DNA of 64,000 nucleotides from Pseudomonas iranensis (lineage in GTDB: Bacteria; Pseudomonadota; Gammaproteobacteria; Pseudomonadales; Pseudomonadaceae), in assembly GCF_014268585.2 (NCBI RefSeq), contig NZ_CP077092.1, positions 1,984,001-2,048,000 on the forward strand. The letters run 5' to 3'. Positions 53,501-61,062 of this stretch are shown piece by piece. A program made the translations under genes and the position numbers. The notes below the pieces were generated by a model that saw nothing but the letters and a program-made list of their open reading frames with translations, searched no databases and was not told the DNA's origin. Each line of letters opens with the position of its first letter. Position 1 is the stretch's first letter.

Positions 53501-55366
53501 TACGAGCGCGACGCGGCTGGAAGGTTGCGAGTCAAAACCCTGGCCGATGGGATCAAAGTCCGCTACGACTACGACCGCCTCGGCCGATTGATCGGTGTCG
53601 ATGACGGCCAGAACCATCCGCTGGCCTTCGAGTATGACCGTCAGGATCGCTTGATCACCGAGCATCAGGGCTGGGGCACTCTGCGCTACGCCTATGACGC
53701 CTGCGGTCAGCTCAAACGCCTGCGCCTGCCGGACAACAGCAAGCTCGATTATCACTACGCCAAGGGCGGTGCGCTGTCGGCCATCGACCTCAACGGCACG
53801 CCGCTCACGCGCCACGTCTACCAGTCCGGTCGCGAGCAGCAACGCCAGCAGGGTCTGCTGCTCAGCGAATATGCCTACGACGATCAGGGCCGCTTGCTCG
53901 CCCATGCTGTAGGTCATCGCCACGCCTCGCTGTACCGCCGCGATTATGCCTACAGCGCCAACGGCAATCTTGAGCACATCGCCGACAGCCGCCACGGTCA
54001 GCGCACCTACGGCTACGACGCCCTCGACCGGTTGATCCGCGTACGCCACTCGCGCGACGAACTGCCCGAATCCTTCGCCCACGACCCGGCCGGCAACCTG
54101 CTGATGCAGGACCGCCCCGGTCCCGCCCAGATCAAAGGCAATCGCCTGCTGATGCAGGGCGACCGCCATTACGACTACGACGCCTTCGGCAACCTGATCC
54201 GCGAACGCCGTGGCCACGGCCAGACCCTGGTCACCGAGTACCGCTACGACTGCCAGCACCGCCTGATCGGCCTGACCCGCCCCGACGGCCAGACCGCCAC
54301 TTATCACTACGACGCCTTCGGCCGGCGCATCCGCAAAACCGTCGACGGCGCCGTCACCGAATTCTTCTGGCAAGGCGAACACCTCGTCGCCGAAAGCAGC
54401 ACCAGCCAATACCGCAGCTTCCTCTACGAACCCGGCACCTTCCGCCCACTCGCGATGCTCGACGGCAAAGGCCCGAAAAAGGCCTGCCCCTTCTACTACC
54501 AACTCGACCACCTCGGCACCCCACAGGAACTCACCGACTACAGCGGCGAAATCGTCTGGTCCGCGCAATACGACGCCTACGGCAAAGTCGCCGCTGTGAC
54601 CCTGGCCGGCGAAGACTACCTGGATCAACCGCTGCGCTTTCAGGGGCAGTATTTCGATGCGGAAAGCGGCCTGCACTACAACCGGCATCGGTATTACGAC
54701 CCGAGGTTGGGACGGTATCTGACGCCGGACCCGGTGAAGCTCGCGGGTGGGTTGAATCAGTACCAGTACGTACCGAATCCGACGGGGTGGGTGGATCCGT
54801 TGGGGTTGACGTCCAATTGCCCGCCGCCGAATAAGCCTGGGTGTGCGGTGCCGGGGGCGATTGATGGGGCTAAAGTGGATGAGGGTGAACCTGCGCTGCC
54901 GAAGATGACGGCGCAGGAACGACGGGCGAGGATTGATGAGTTGGCGGAGGCGAATGCGAAGCGAGAAGTCTTGAAACTGGAGAAAAAACACAATATGCAT
55001 ACCGTTGCGAAGCATAACCCAGAGATTTCAGATAAAGCCCTGAAACAGAGATCAATTGACGGTAGTCATCCAACCAAAAAAGGTCAGAACGGACCAACAA
55101 GGCCTAGCTCGCAATTCAAAACATGGTTGCTGCAACTGAATGCAATAAATGATGCGATAACTAGAATGGAGCGAAAAACTCCTATTCCTACGGGCTATAC
55201 CAAAGATGGTGATCCTGTCATTAGAAAGGAAATGCCGAGAGGGGGGAGGGGGTACAAGCCAAACAAAAAGGACAAGGAAAATCCCAAGTTTATAAAGGAT
55301 TTGAATTTCTCAGAAGTGCGATTCGATCAGGCGAGTGGCAAACCTTACACGGCTTTTCCAGATTAG
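50597..55366 (+). CDS. RHS-repeat polymorphic toxin with unrecognised C-terminal domain
   Basis: 1589 residues from ATG 50597 (GTG 50591 also open). Residues about 1-270 are a soluble N-terminal part; about 275-310 is hydrophobic (membrane insertion); from about 394 the DUF6531-like start (NTCKNGCPVSMVTGEELL) leads into many YD repeats (YDYDRLGRL, YRYDELGR). The RHS core ends at residues 1323-1404 with YYDPRLGRYLTPDP and WVDPLGL. The final 185 residues vary: after about 1460 the DNA becomes AT-rich and encodes a basic domain (HTVAKHNPEISDK, GSHPTKKG, GKPYTAFPD) I cannot assign. It is likely delivered by a type VI or similar system; no vgrG or PAAR gene is nearby. Confidence 0.88.
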   Translation: MEAIARIEQELDSFPQTLSLYRKQLDHWFSRRADQISEAADLPSLVGMERIIRFGDSSTSVSSSDDEFSSSVFQCPHGGLMQIESKFESVYDIPLGNISVDVVDVDSGKTSPVTLDQQGKAEFRGEEGKLYRVLVHSAVTSSQVDELFKSYDGLTGELERWLRSEWQGFKPQWSQSVATAASNGMLAGSWAAIEGVWDSLGLLSEILQDPGKFAERLGSGAAELIELAQTAPDLMEKLQLLVSDEAAMCLLLRSASLWLDMLPPSAIAGKSAEVASMMIVQLIIDVLISVVLTFVGAGAGIAYLTLRLADRAAQLFSVAKRLVKALFGIVSTFIEYVDRYKAVAARGIAAGVKNGRMQLRWDAKRNAMLKKDEPHDDVPDQAKNPNGDAADCVPNTCKNGCPVSMVTGEELLTLTDAVLDGVLPFEFTRLYRSSAVEIDIGLGFGWSHTLAHRLAFDGDGVIWIDHENRRTRFPLPNVARPAIHNSLSRAAIFLGDEPEELILALAGDSARFYHFRAGRLTAISDVYGNRLTLQRDRSDRIQRLDNGAGRSLLLRYDRTQLVAVDYQVLVQGEWTTEQNLATYSFDARQCLLVATNAVGDSERYDYDDHHVILQRQLTGGASFFWEWQREGKAARCVRHWASFSQMNTRYVWNDDNASVTVHYVDGTEEVYVHDERARLVRQVAADGGEQLKAYDQQGRLIAEQDALGAVTEYRYDEVGRLIALIPPDDAPTSYEYRNGFLYKRCRGEAVWIYRRNAEGAVTEAVDPDGQVTHYYYNLRGQLLSLRYPDSSRHRWVWNELGQLIEETLPDGGVRRFSYDALGRRITTQDEFGVVSRQQWDAAGRLILTTSPTGSTRAYSYGAYGQITAERDELGRITRYEYDDDLHLVSRRINPDGTRVQYRYDHARLLLTEIENESGEKYRLDYTPTGLIRQETGFDGRRTAYVYDLNGHLLEKTEFGEQGLSLVTRYERDAAGRLRVKTLADGIKVRYDYDRLGRLIGVDDGQNHPLAFEYDRQDRLITEHQGWGTLRYAYDACGQLKRLRLPDNSKLDYHYAKGGALSAIDLNGTPLTRHVYQSGREQQRQQGLLLSEYAYDDQGRLLAHAVGHRHASLYRRDYAYSANGNLEHIADSRHGQRTYGYDALDRLIRVRHSRDELPESFAHDPAGNLLMQDRPGPAQIKGNRLLMQGDRHYDYDAFGNLIRERRGHGQTLVTEYRYDCQHRLIGLTRPDGQTATYHYDAFGRRIRKTVDGAVTEFFWQGEHLVAESSTSQYRSFLYEPGTFRPLAMLDGKGPKKACPFYYQLDHLGTPQELTDYSGEIVWSAQYDAYGKVAAVTLAGEDYLDQPLRFQGQYFDAESGLHYNRHRYYDPRLGRYLTPDPVKLAGGLNQYQYVPNPTGWVDPLGLTSNCPPPNKPGCAVPGAIDGAKVDEGEPALPKMTAQERRARIDELAEANAKREVLKLEKKHNMHTVAKHNPEISDKALKQRSIDGSHPTKKGQNGPTRPSSQFKTWLLQLNAINDAITRMERKTPIPTGYTKDGDPVIRKEMPRGGRGYKPNKKDKENPKFIKDLNFSEVRFDQASGKPYTAFPD

Positions 55367-55376
55367 AGAGTGCGAT

Positions 55377-55781
55377 ATGTTAATGTGGCCAAAATTTAAT
55401 ACACCATTTGAACCCACTATGCATTATTGGTTGGGCGGCATCTCCGTTTTTGGTCGAGAGGAAACTCTCGGTGCTGAGTTGTGGAAGTACAATCCCAATA
55501 ACCGAGAAGAACGAAGGGGTGTCATTCATAAGTATATTTTGCGTAGATTTGATTGCTTGACATATCGGCACAAATTTCTGCTATTTGATGTGCTAAGGAA
55601 GGCGCTGAGTTCGCCAGGTTTTGATTTTTCTTCATTATTTCAGAGTGATGAGGATGCTAATTTTTATTTGGCTTGGGATGAAACAGAAATTCATGATTCG
55701 AGAGTTTTTTTTGAAGATATATATAATGCAGTACTCATAGAGTGGAAAGATGATTTGCTTCGGGCGAGCTCGGAAGCTTAA
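55377..55781 (+). CDS. Candidate immunity protein of the RHS toxin
   Basis: 134 residues from ATG 55377, 10 bp after the RHS stop, with a weak binding site (AGAGAG). The protein is acidic and aromatic (MHYWLGGISVFGREETLGAELW, FLLFDVLRKAL, FYLAWDETEIHDS) with no signal peptide, so it should act in the cytoplasm. The DNA is AT-rich like the RHS tail, which is typical for toxin-immunity modules acquired together. I do not recognise the family. The role as immunity protein is inferred from position and composition. Confidence 0.7.
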   Translation: MLMWPKFNTPFEPTMHYWLGGISVFGREETLGAELWKYNPNNREERRGVIHKYILRRFDCLTYRHKFLLFDVLRKALSSPGFDFSSLFQSDEDANFYLAWDETEIHDSRVFFEDIYNAVLIEWKDDLLRASSEA

Positions 55782-55831
55782 GCTCCTAATGAGGGCGTTT
55801 TTGGAATTTATAATATAAAAAGGATTTTTTT

Positions 55832-56806
55832 GTGGTTGGGTTGTCAGTTATTAATAATGTGTTTACTTGTGTAGTTCTCTGGAATTTTGTGACCGCCGTG
55901 ATCGCGGGCGAATCTCAAGATCCTCTAAGATCAATTGAGCAGGGTGATTGTCATCCATCAATTGATAAGCTTTATAAAATTGCTATGAGTGGTAACGTAG
56001 ATGGCCAGTTGGCATTTGGATATGCTGCAAGTAAAAACCTTTGTGAGGCTGTCGAGTTAGGAGGAAAGTATTCCATTGATTGGTTTCGCTCTGCTGCGCA
56101 CCAAGGCAACGCGGTTGCACAAGCTGAACTTGCTAAAAAGCTTGTTAGTACGTGGAATGCGAAAAATGAAGAGGAGGCTTTAGGTTGGTATCGATTGGCT
56201 GCAGACCAAGGAAATGCTAATGCCCAATTTGGATTGGCACAAATGTACGATCGCGGCTGGACGATGTCTAAGAATATTCCAAAGAGTGATAGCGAGGCCA
56301 TGGATTTGTACTTCAAGGCTGCGGCGCAAGGCCACGTAGGTTCGTTCTTTGTTTTGTCTCAGATTTATCGAAAAGGACAGATGGTGAAGAGAGACGTGTC
56401 GAAAGAGGCTTATTGGAATAAGAAAGGAGCTGAAAACGATGATCACCACGCTCAAGTTAGGTTGGCCGATATGTATAAAAAAGGGGCAGGTGTAGCTCAG
56501 AGTGATGCGAAGGCAAGGTATTGGTATAGCCAAGCTAATGCACTAGGCAATAAATATGCAAAAACTAGCTTGGCCAGAATGCTTCGAGATGGCGAAGGAG
56601 GACCTGTTGATAAAAAAATAGCAGTTAAGCTATTTGCTGAGGCAGCTGAAGCGGAAGAGCCTAATGCCCAATATGAACTTGGAAGGATATATTTACACGG
56701 CTTGCTTGGGGTACGGAAAGACACAGCGATAGCTAAAGTTTGGATGATGAAAGCGGCCCAAAGATTACATCCTCTCGCAATCGAGGAGTTGGAAGGCTTA
56801 GAGTAA
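55832..56806 (+). CDS. Exported Sel1-repeat protein in the RHS locus
   Basis: 324 residues from GTG 55832, with AAAAAGGA upstream. A signal peptide is likely (NNVFTCVVLWNFVTAVIAGESQD). From residue 45 onward about seven Sel1 repeats of roughly 36 residues are visible (for example EEALGWYRLAADQGNANAQFGLAQMYDRG, KARYWYSQANALGNKYAKTSLARMLRDGEGG). The AT-rich composition matches the RHS tail and candidate immunity gene. Secreted Sel1 proteins are sometimes immunity proteins for periplasmic effectors; here this is inference. It differs in GC content from the Sel1 gene at 49950. Confidence 0.8.
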   Translation: MVGLSVINNVFTCVVLWNFVTAVIAGESQDPLRSIEQGDCHPSIDKLYKIAMSGNVDGQLAFGYAASKNLCEAVELGGKYSIDWFRSAAHQGNAVAQAELAKKLVSTWNAKNEEEALGWYRLAADQGNANAQFGLAQMYDRGWTMSKNIPKSDSEAMDLYFKAAAQGHVGSFFVLSQIYRKGQMVKRDVSKEAYWNKKGAENDDHHAQVRLADMYKKGAGVAQSDAKARYWYSQANALGNKYAKTSLARMLRDGEGGPVDKKIAVKLFAEAAEAEEPNAQYELGRIYLHGLLGVRKDTAIAKVWMMKAAQRLHPLAIEELEGLE

Positions 56807-56930
56807 AAGTTCGTGTTTTGTGTGTTGTGGGGTTCGAACATGATATTTGCTACGATTCAGTAATAGTTATTGGTTTACCTTTCTCAGATCGATCAGAGAC
56901 GCGTTCACAGAGGTACGTATTGTTTGAGGT

Positions 56931-58721
56931 TCACCGTTGACCCATCAACTGCGAATGGTGGAGGGCTTCGGTCGTTAGGCTATCCAACAAATACACACTA
57001 AACCCCACAACCCCCTTCGCATGATGCTTAGCCTGCGAAGCCATCTCCGCAAGCTGGCTGGCATCAAGCGCTGCACAAGCCTCAGGGCGCAGATGCACCA
57101 CCCCAATCGATAACGACAACAACGCAAATTCCTGCCGCACGCCCTGGCGATTCGGCGCAATAAAACATCCTGCCTCAAGGTGTTCAGGCCGATAGAAGCG
57201 GCGGCATTGGCTTTGGAAGTCGTCGAGCAGTTGGTTGAGGCGTTTGCGCCAGTCTTCGGGGCCGAGGACGAGGAGGAAGTCGTCGCCGCCGATGTGGCCG
57301 ACGAAGTCGCGGGTGGGGTCGATGCGTTCGTTGAGGCATTGGGCGAGGCAGAGCAGGACTTCGTCGCCACGGCCGTAGCCGTAGATGTCGTTGAAGGGTT
57401 TGAAACTGTCAATGTCGACGTAGCAGATGATCGACTCGCGGGCCTGTTGCAGCAGGCGCGTGAGGCACTGCTGGATCGGCACGTTGCCGGGCAGCAGGGT
57501 TAGCGGATTAGCGTAGCGCGCCTGTTGGATTTTCAGTTCGGTGATCAGTTTGAGCACATCGATCACCCGGCCGAGGCCGAGGTAACTGCCGTTGAGGGTG
57601 ATGATGAAGTCTTCTTCGATGCGCTGGCGGGCGCGGCTGGTGATCAGGCGGCTGACTTGCTGGAGTGACTGGCTGATTTCCACGGCGAGGAAGTCATCGT
57701 TCATCAGGCGGCTGATCGGTTTGCGCGCGAACAGATCGGTGGCAAACGGTTTGAGCAGTGCGTCCGACAGCGAGTGGCGATGGACGATGCCGCAGGGCTG
57801 GCCTTGTTCGTCGAGCACCGCGAGCGAATTGAGGTTGGCCTGGCGGCGAAAGGCTTCCAGCACGGTCGCGGTAGGTGTATCACGCTGCACGGCGGGCTGG
57901 TCGTTGAGCAGGGCGCTGAGGTCGCTGCCTTCGTCATTCAGCGCGACGGCGCTGCTGTCGTGTTTGGGCATCATCGCGCGAGCGTCGCGGGATGGATGTT
58001 CCTGAGGGCGGCCGAGCAGGTAGCCCTGCACCAGGTCGACGCCCATTTCAGTCAGCACCGCGAGTTCTTCCGGCAACTCGATCCCCTCGGCAATCACTTG
58101 CGCGCGGGAAGCCTTGGCAATTTGCAGAATCGAACCGACAAACTCTCTTTTCAACGCATCCTGATGAATGCCATCAATGAAGTGCCGGTCGATCTTCACG
58201 TAATCCGGACGCAATTCCGACCACAGGCGCAGGCTCGAATACCCTGCGCCCAAGTCATCCAGCGCAATGGAAAAACCCATCGCCCGGTAATGATGCAGGG
58301 CGGTTTGCAGCAACTGGAAGTCATCGATCGGGGTTTGCTCGGTGAGCTCGATGACCACCTGGCTCGGCGCAATGCCCAAGTCTTGCAGCAATTGCAAAGT
58401 GCGTCCCGGTTGGTGCGCGGCTTCGAGCAAGGATTCCGGCGAGACGTTGAGGAACAGCTTGCCCGGCAGTTGCTGCTCATTGAAGCGGCGACAGGCGCTT
58501 TGTCGGCAGGCGATTTCCAGTTCACTCAATCGTCCAGCCTGTCGCGCCACGGCGAACAGGGCAATCGGCGAGTGAAGAGGGCTGTTGGACGGCCCACGGG
58601 TCAGGGCTTCGTAACCGAGAATGCGGCGTTCGGAAAGACAGATGATCGGCTGGAACAAGCTGTGTAAACCGCTTTGAGTCAGGATCGAGCTCAACGCGCT
58701 CAGCTGTTCGGTCGTGGTCAT
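56931..58721 (-). CDS. EAL-CBS-GGDEF cyclic di-GMP protein
   Basis: 596 residues. The EAL phosphodiesterase domain (about 10-245) has the catalytic EAL at 38-40, VIELTEQ, ALDDLGAGYSSL, VKIDRHF, AEGIE and QGYLLGRP, so all metal and substrate residues seem present. Two CBS-like motifs follow (about 275-400). The GGDEF domain has GGDDF at 478-482 instead of GGDEF, which may reduce or alter cyclase activity. This fixed EAL-CBS-GGDEF order suggests a nucleotide-sensing enzyme that degrades c-di-GMP. A terminator lies only 20 bp before the start codon. Confidence 0.92.
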   Translation of the reverse strand: MTTTEQLSALSSILTQSGLHSLFQPIICLSERRILGYEALTRGPSNSPLHSPIALFAVARQAGRLSELEIACRQSACRRFNEQQLPGKLFLNVSPESLLEAAHQPGRTLQLLQDLGIAPSQVVIELTEQTPIDDFQLLQTALHHYRAMGFSIALDDLGAGYSSLRLWSELRPDYVKIDRHFIDGIHQDALKREFVGSILQIAKASRAQVIAEGIELPEELAVLTEMGVDLVQGYLLGRPQEHPSRDARAMMPKHDSSAVALNDEGSDLSALLNDQPAVQRDTPTATVLEAFRRQANLNSLAVLDEQGQPCGIVHRHSLSDALLKPFATDLFARKPISRLMNDDFLAVEISQSLQQVSRLITSRARQRIEEDFIITLNGSYLGLGRVIDVLKLITELKIQQARYANPLTLLPGNVPIQQCLTRLLQQARESIICYVDIDSFKPFNDIYGYGRGDEVLLCLAQCLNERIDPTRDFVGHIGGDDFLLVLGPEDWRKRLNQLLDDFQSQCRRFYRPEHLEAGCFIAPNRQGVRQEFALLSLSIGVVHLRPEACAALDASQLAEMASQAKHHAKGVVGFSVYLLDSLTTEALHHSQLMGQR

Positions 58722-58740
58722 GGCAGTCTCTGGCGATAAA

Positions 58741-58773
58741 AAAAGGACCGGGAGCGCTTGCTCCCGGTCCTTT
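58741..58773 (-). terminator. Intrinsic terminator between prc and the EAL gene
   Basis: On the minus strand: AGGACCGGGAGC / GCTCCCGGTCCT stem with short loop, then TTTTTTTATC. It ends the prc transcript but lies 20 bp before the EAL start codon, so the EAL gene needs read-through or a promoter inside the terminator region. Confidence 0.9.
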
Positions 58774-58839
58774 ATTGCACGACAGAATGATGACTGTTTG
58801 ATGACGATCCGGGGATCGCCAGCACTAAATTGCCATCAC

Positions 58840-60924
58840 TTACTTTTTGGCCACCTGATTGCTCAGTTTCAGGTAATCCAGCAGCACGCGCCCGGTTTCG
58901 CTCAGGTAGGCATCGTCTTCCGGTTTGACCTTGTCCGGCTCGGCAGCGGCCAGTGCGTCTTCGTCTTCTTTCTTCAGCTCTTTGAGCGGTTCTTCGCCTT
59001 TGGCCTTGCGACGGATGTTCTCCATCGCCAGTTGCTTGGCGTCGATGTCGGCGTGCTGGGCGCGACGATCGGCTTCGTTGAGGCTGACGGTTTTTTCTTC
59101 CATCAGTTTCTGCGCCAGGGCCAGCTTGTCGCGGATGAACACGAACTCGGCATCCTTGTTGGTGCGCGCGTCATGTTCGGACTTCAGCTGGGCGAGGAAC
59201 GGCTTGAACGGATCGGCCGCTGGTTTGATCGCCGCGCGGATGGTGTCCCACGGCATGGCTTCCGGCAGGGCGCTTTCACCGATTTCCTTGGTGTCGATCA
59301 GCGACGGGTAGTCGATGTCCGGCAGCACGCCCTGATGCTGGGTGCTCTGCCCGGAGACACGGTAGAACTTGGCCAGGGTCAGTTTCAGTTCGCCATGGTT
59401 CAGCGGCTGAATCGTCTGCACGGTGCCTTTGCCGAAGGTCTGACCACCGATGATCAGCGCGCGGTGGTAGTCCTGCATGGCGCCGGCGAAGATCTCCGAA
59501 GCCGAGGCGGACAGGCGGTTGACCAGCAGCGCCATCGGGCCTTTGTAGAACGCGCCCGGGTTTTCATCTTCCAGCACGTCGACACGGCCATCGGCATTAC
59601 GCACCAGCACGGTCGGACCTTTGTCGATAAACAGGCTGGTCAGTTCGGTGGCTTCCTGCAGGGAGCCGCCGCCGTTGTTGCGCAGGTCGATGACCACGCC
59701 GTCGACTTTGTCCTTCTGCAGCTCGGTCAGCAGCTTCTTGACGTCGCGAGTGGTGCTCTTGTAGTCCGGATCGCCGGCACGGAAGGCCTTGAAGTCAAGG
59801 TAGAAGGCCGGGATCTCGATGACGCCAAGTTTGTAGTCCTTGCCGTCCTGTTTCAGGCTGAGGATCGACTTCTTCACGGCCTGGTCTTCAAGCTTCACCG
59901 CTTCACGGGTGATCGGCACGATCTTGGTGGTCTGGTCGTTCGGCGCATTGCTCGCCGGGATCACTTCCAGGCGCACCACGGTGCCTTTCGGACCACGAAT
60001 CAGTTTGACCACTTCGTCCAGACGCCAGCCGACCACGTCGACCATTTCCTTGTTGCCTTGGGCAACGCCGATGATCTTGTCGGCCGGAGCGACCTGCTTG
60101 GTCTTGTCCGCCGGGCCTGCCGGCACCAGACGCACGACTTTCACTTGATCGTTGTCGCTCTGCAACACGGCGCCAATGCCCTCGAGGGACAGGCTCATGT
60201 TGATGTCGAAGTTTTCCGCGTTATCCGGCGACAGATAGTTGGTGTGCGGGTCGTAGGACATGGCGAATGTGTTGATGTACGCCTGGAAGATGTCCTCGGC
60301 ACGGGTCTGGTCGAGGCGCGCCAGCTGATTCTTGTAGCGCTTGGTCAGGGTTTCCTGGATCTGCTTCGGGTCTTTGCCGGCGATCTTCTGGCGCAGCACT
60401 TCGTCCTTGACGCGTTTGCGCCACAGGTCGTCGAGTTCTGCGGTGGACTTGAGCCAAGGCGCGTCCTTGCGATCGATCAGCAAGGTCTCCTTGGTGTTGA
60501 AGTCCATCTTGTCGACGCCTTTGTTCAGCTCGGCAAGGGCGAAGTCCAGACGCGCCTTGACGCGGTCCAGATAGCGCTTGTAGATGGTGAACCCGGCGTT
60601 GAGGTCGCCGCTTTTGAGGAAGTCGTCGAACTGCGTCTTCCACTTGTCGAATTCGGCGATATCGCTGGCCATGAAATAGCTGCGCGACGGGTCGAGCAGC
60701 TTGATGTAGCTGTCGTAGATGATCACCGAGCGCGCATCGTCGAGCGGCGGCTTGCTGTAGTGGTGACGCTTGAGCAACTCGACGACGTTCAGGCTGGCGA
60801 TGACTTCATCGCGATCAGGCTGCAACTTGTCCCAGCTGTTGGCTGCGAATGTGGTGCCCGACACCGGCAACAGGCCGATACCGATGAAAAGAGCGAGGGC
60901 GGTGCTGGGGAGCAGATGCTTCAT
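58840..60924 (-). CDS. prc: Carboxy-terminal (tail-specific) processing protease Prc
   Basis: 694 residues from ATG 60924, with a signal peptide (cleavage after TFA, mature start ANSWDKLQP); ATG 60957 would add 11 residues. The periplasmic S41 protease has an N-terminal helical part, a PDZ domain (about 230-320), GVVIDLRNNGGGSLQEA, and the Ser-Lys dyad Ser474 (NRLSASASEIFAG) and Lys499 (TFGKGTVQ). It trims or degrades periplasmic proteins with nonpolar C-termini. The gene is divergent from the quinone oxidoreductase gene. Confidence 0.96.
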   Translation of the reverse strand: MKHLLPSTALALFIGIGLLPVSGTTFAANSWDKLQPDRDEVIASLNVVELLKRHHYSKPPLDDARSVIIYDSYIKLLDPSRSYFMASDIAEFDKWKTQFDDFLKSGDLNAGFTIYKRYLDRVKARLDFALAELNKGVDKMDFNTKETLLIDRKDAPWLKSTAELDDLWRKRVKDEVLRQKIAGKDPKQIQETLTKRYKNQLARLDQTRAEDIFQAYINTFAMSYDPHTNYLSPDNAENFDINMSLSLEGIGAVLQSDNDQVKVVRLVPAGPADKTKQVAPADKIIGVAQGNKEMVDVVGWRLDEVVKLIRGPKGTVVRLEVIPASNAPNDQTTKIVPITREAVKLEDQAVKKSILSLKQDGKDYKLGVIEIPAFYLDFKAFRAGDPDYKSTTRDVKKLLTELQKDKVDGVVIDLRNNGGGSLQEATELTSLFIDKGPTVLVRNADGRVDVLEDENPGAFYKGPMALLVNRLSASASEIFAGAMQDYHRALIIGGQTFGKGTVQTIQPLNHGELKLTLAKFYRVSGQSTQHQGVLPDIDYPSLIDTKEIGESALPEAMPWDTIRAAIKPAADPFKPFLAQLKSEHDARTNKDAEFVFIRDKLALAQKLMEEKTVSLNEADRRAQHADIDAKQLAMENIRRKAKGEEPLKELKKEDEDALAAAEPDKVKPEDDAYLSETGRVLLDYLKLSNQVAKK

Positions 60925-61008
60925 GCTGATTCGACGCGGGGACAATTGATAACGCATATTAGGCCGTCTTTGAAGTCGCCGGTTCTTTGAGAGCCGGTCG
61001 CATAATGC

Positions 61009-61036
61009 AAAAAGCCCGGCGCTACAGCTTCGGGCT
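61009..61036 (-). terminator. Terminator-like hairpin upstream of prc
   Basis: On the minus strand AGCCCG (61036-61031) pairs with CGGGCT (61018-61013) and is followed by TTTTGC. There is no minus-strand gene above it inside the divergent region, so it may form a leader attenuator for prc. A second hairpin (CCGGCTCT / AGAACCGG, 60979-60998) lies between it and prc. Confidence 0.55.
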
Positions 61037-61062
61037 CAGTCCAGACTCACTATGGAGGCAGT

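Noticed and set aside
53483..55015. 510-residue open frame on the minus strand
   Set aside because: Shadow of the RHS repeat region; its valine/alanine-rich product mirrors the repeat codons.
58714..60990. 758-residue open frame on the plus strand
   Set aside because: Shadow of prc, which has its catalytic dyad, PDZ domain and signal peptide.
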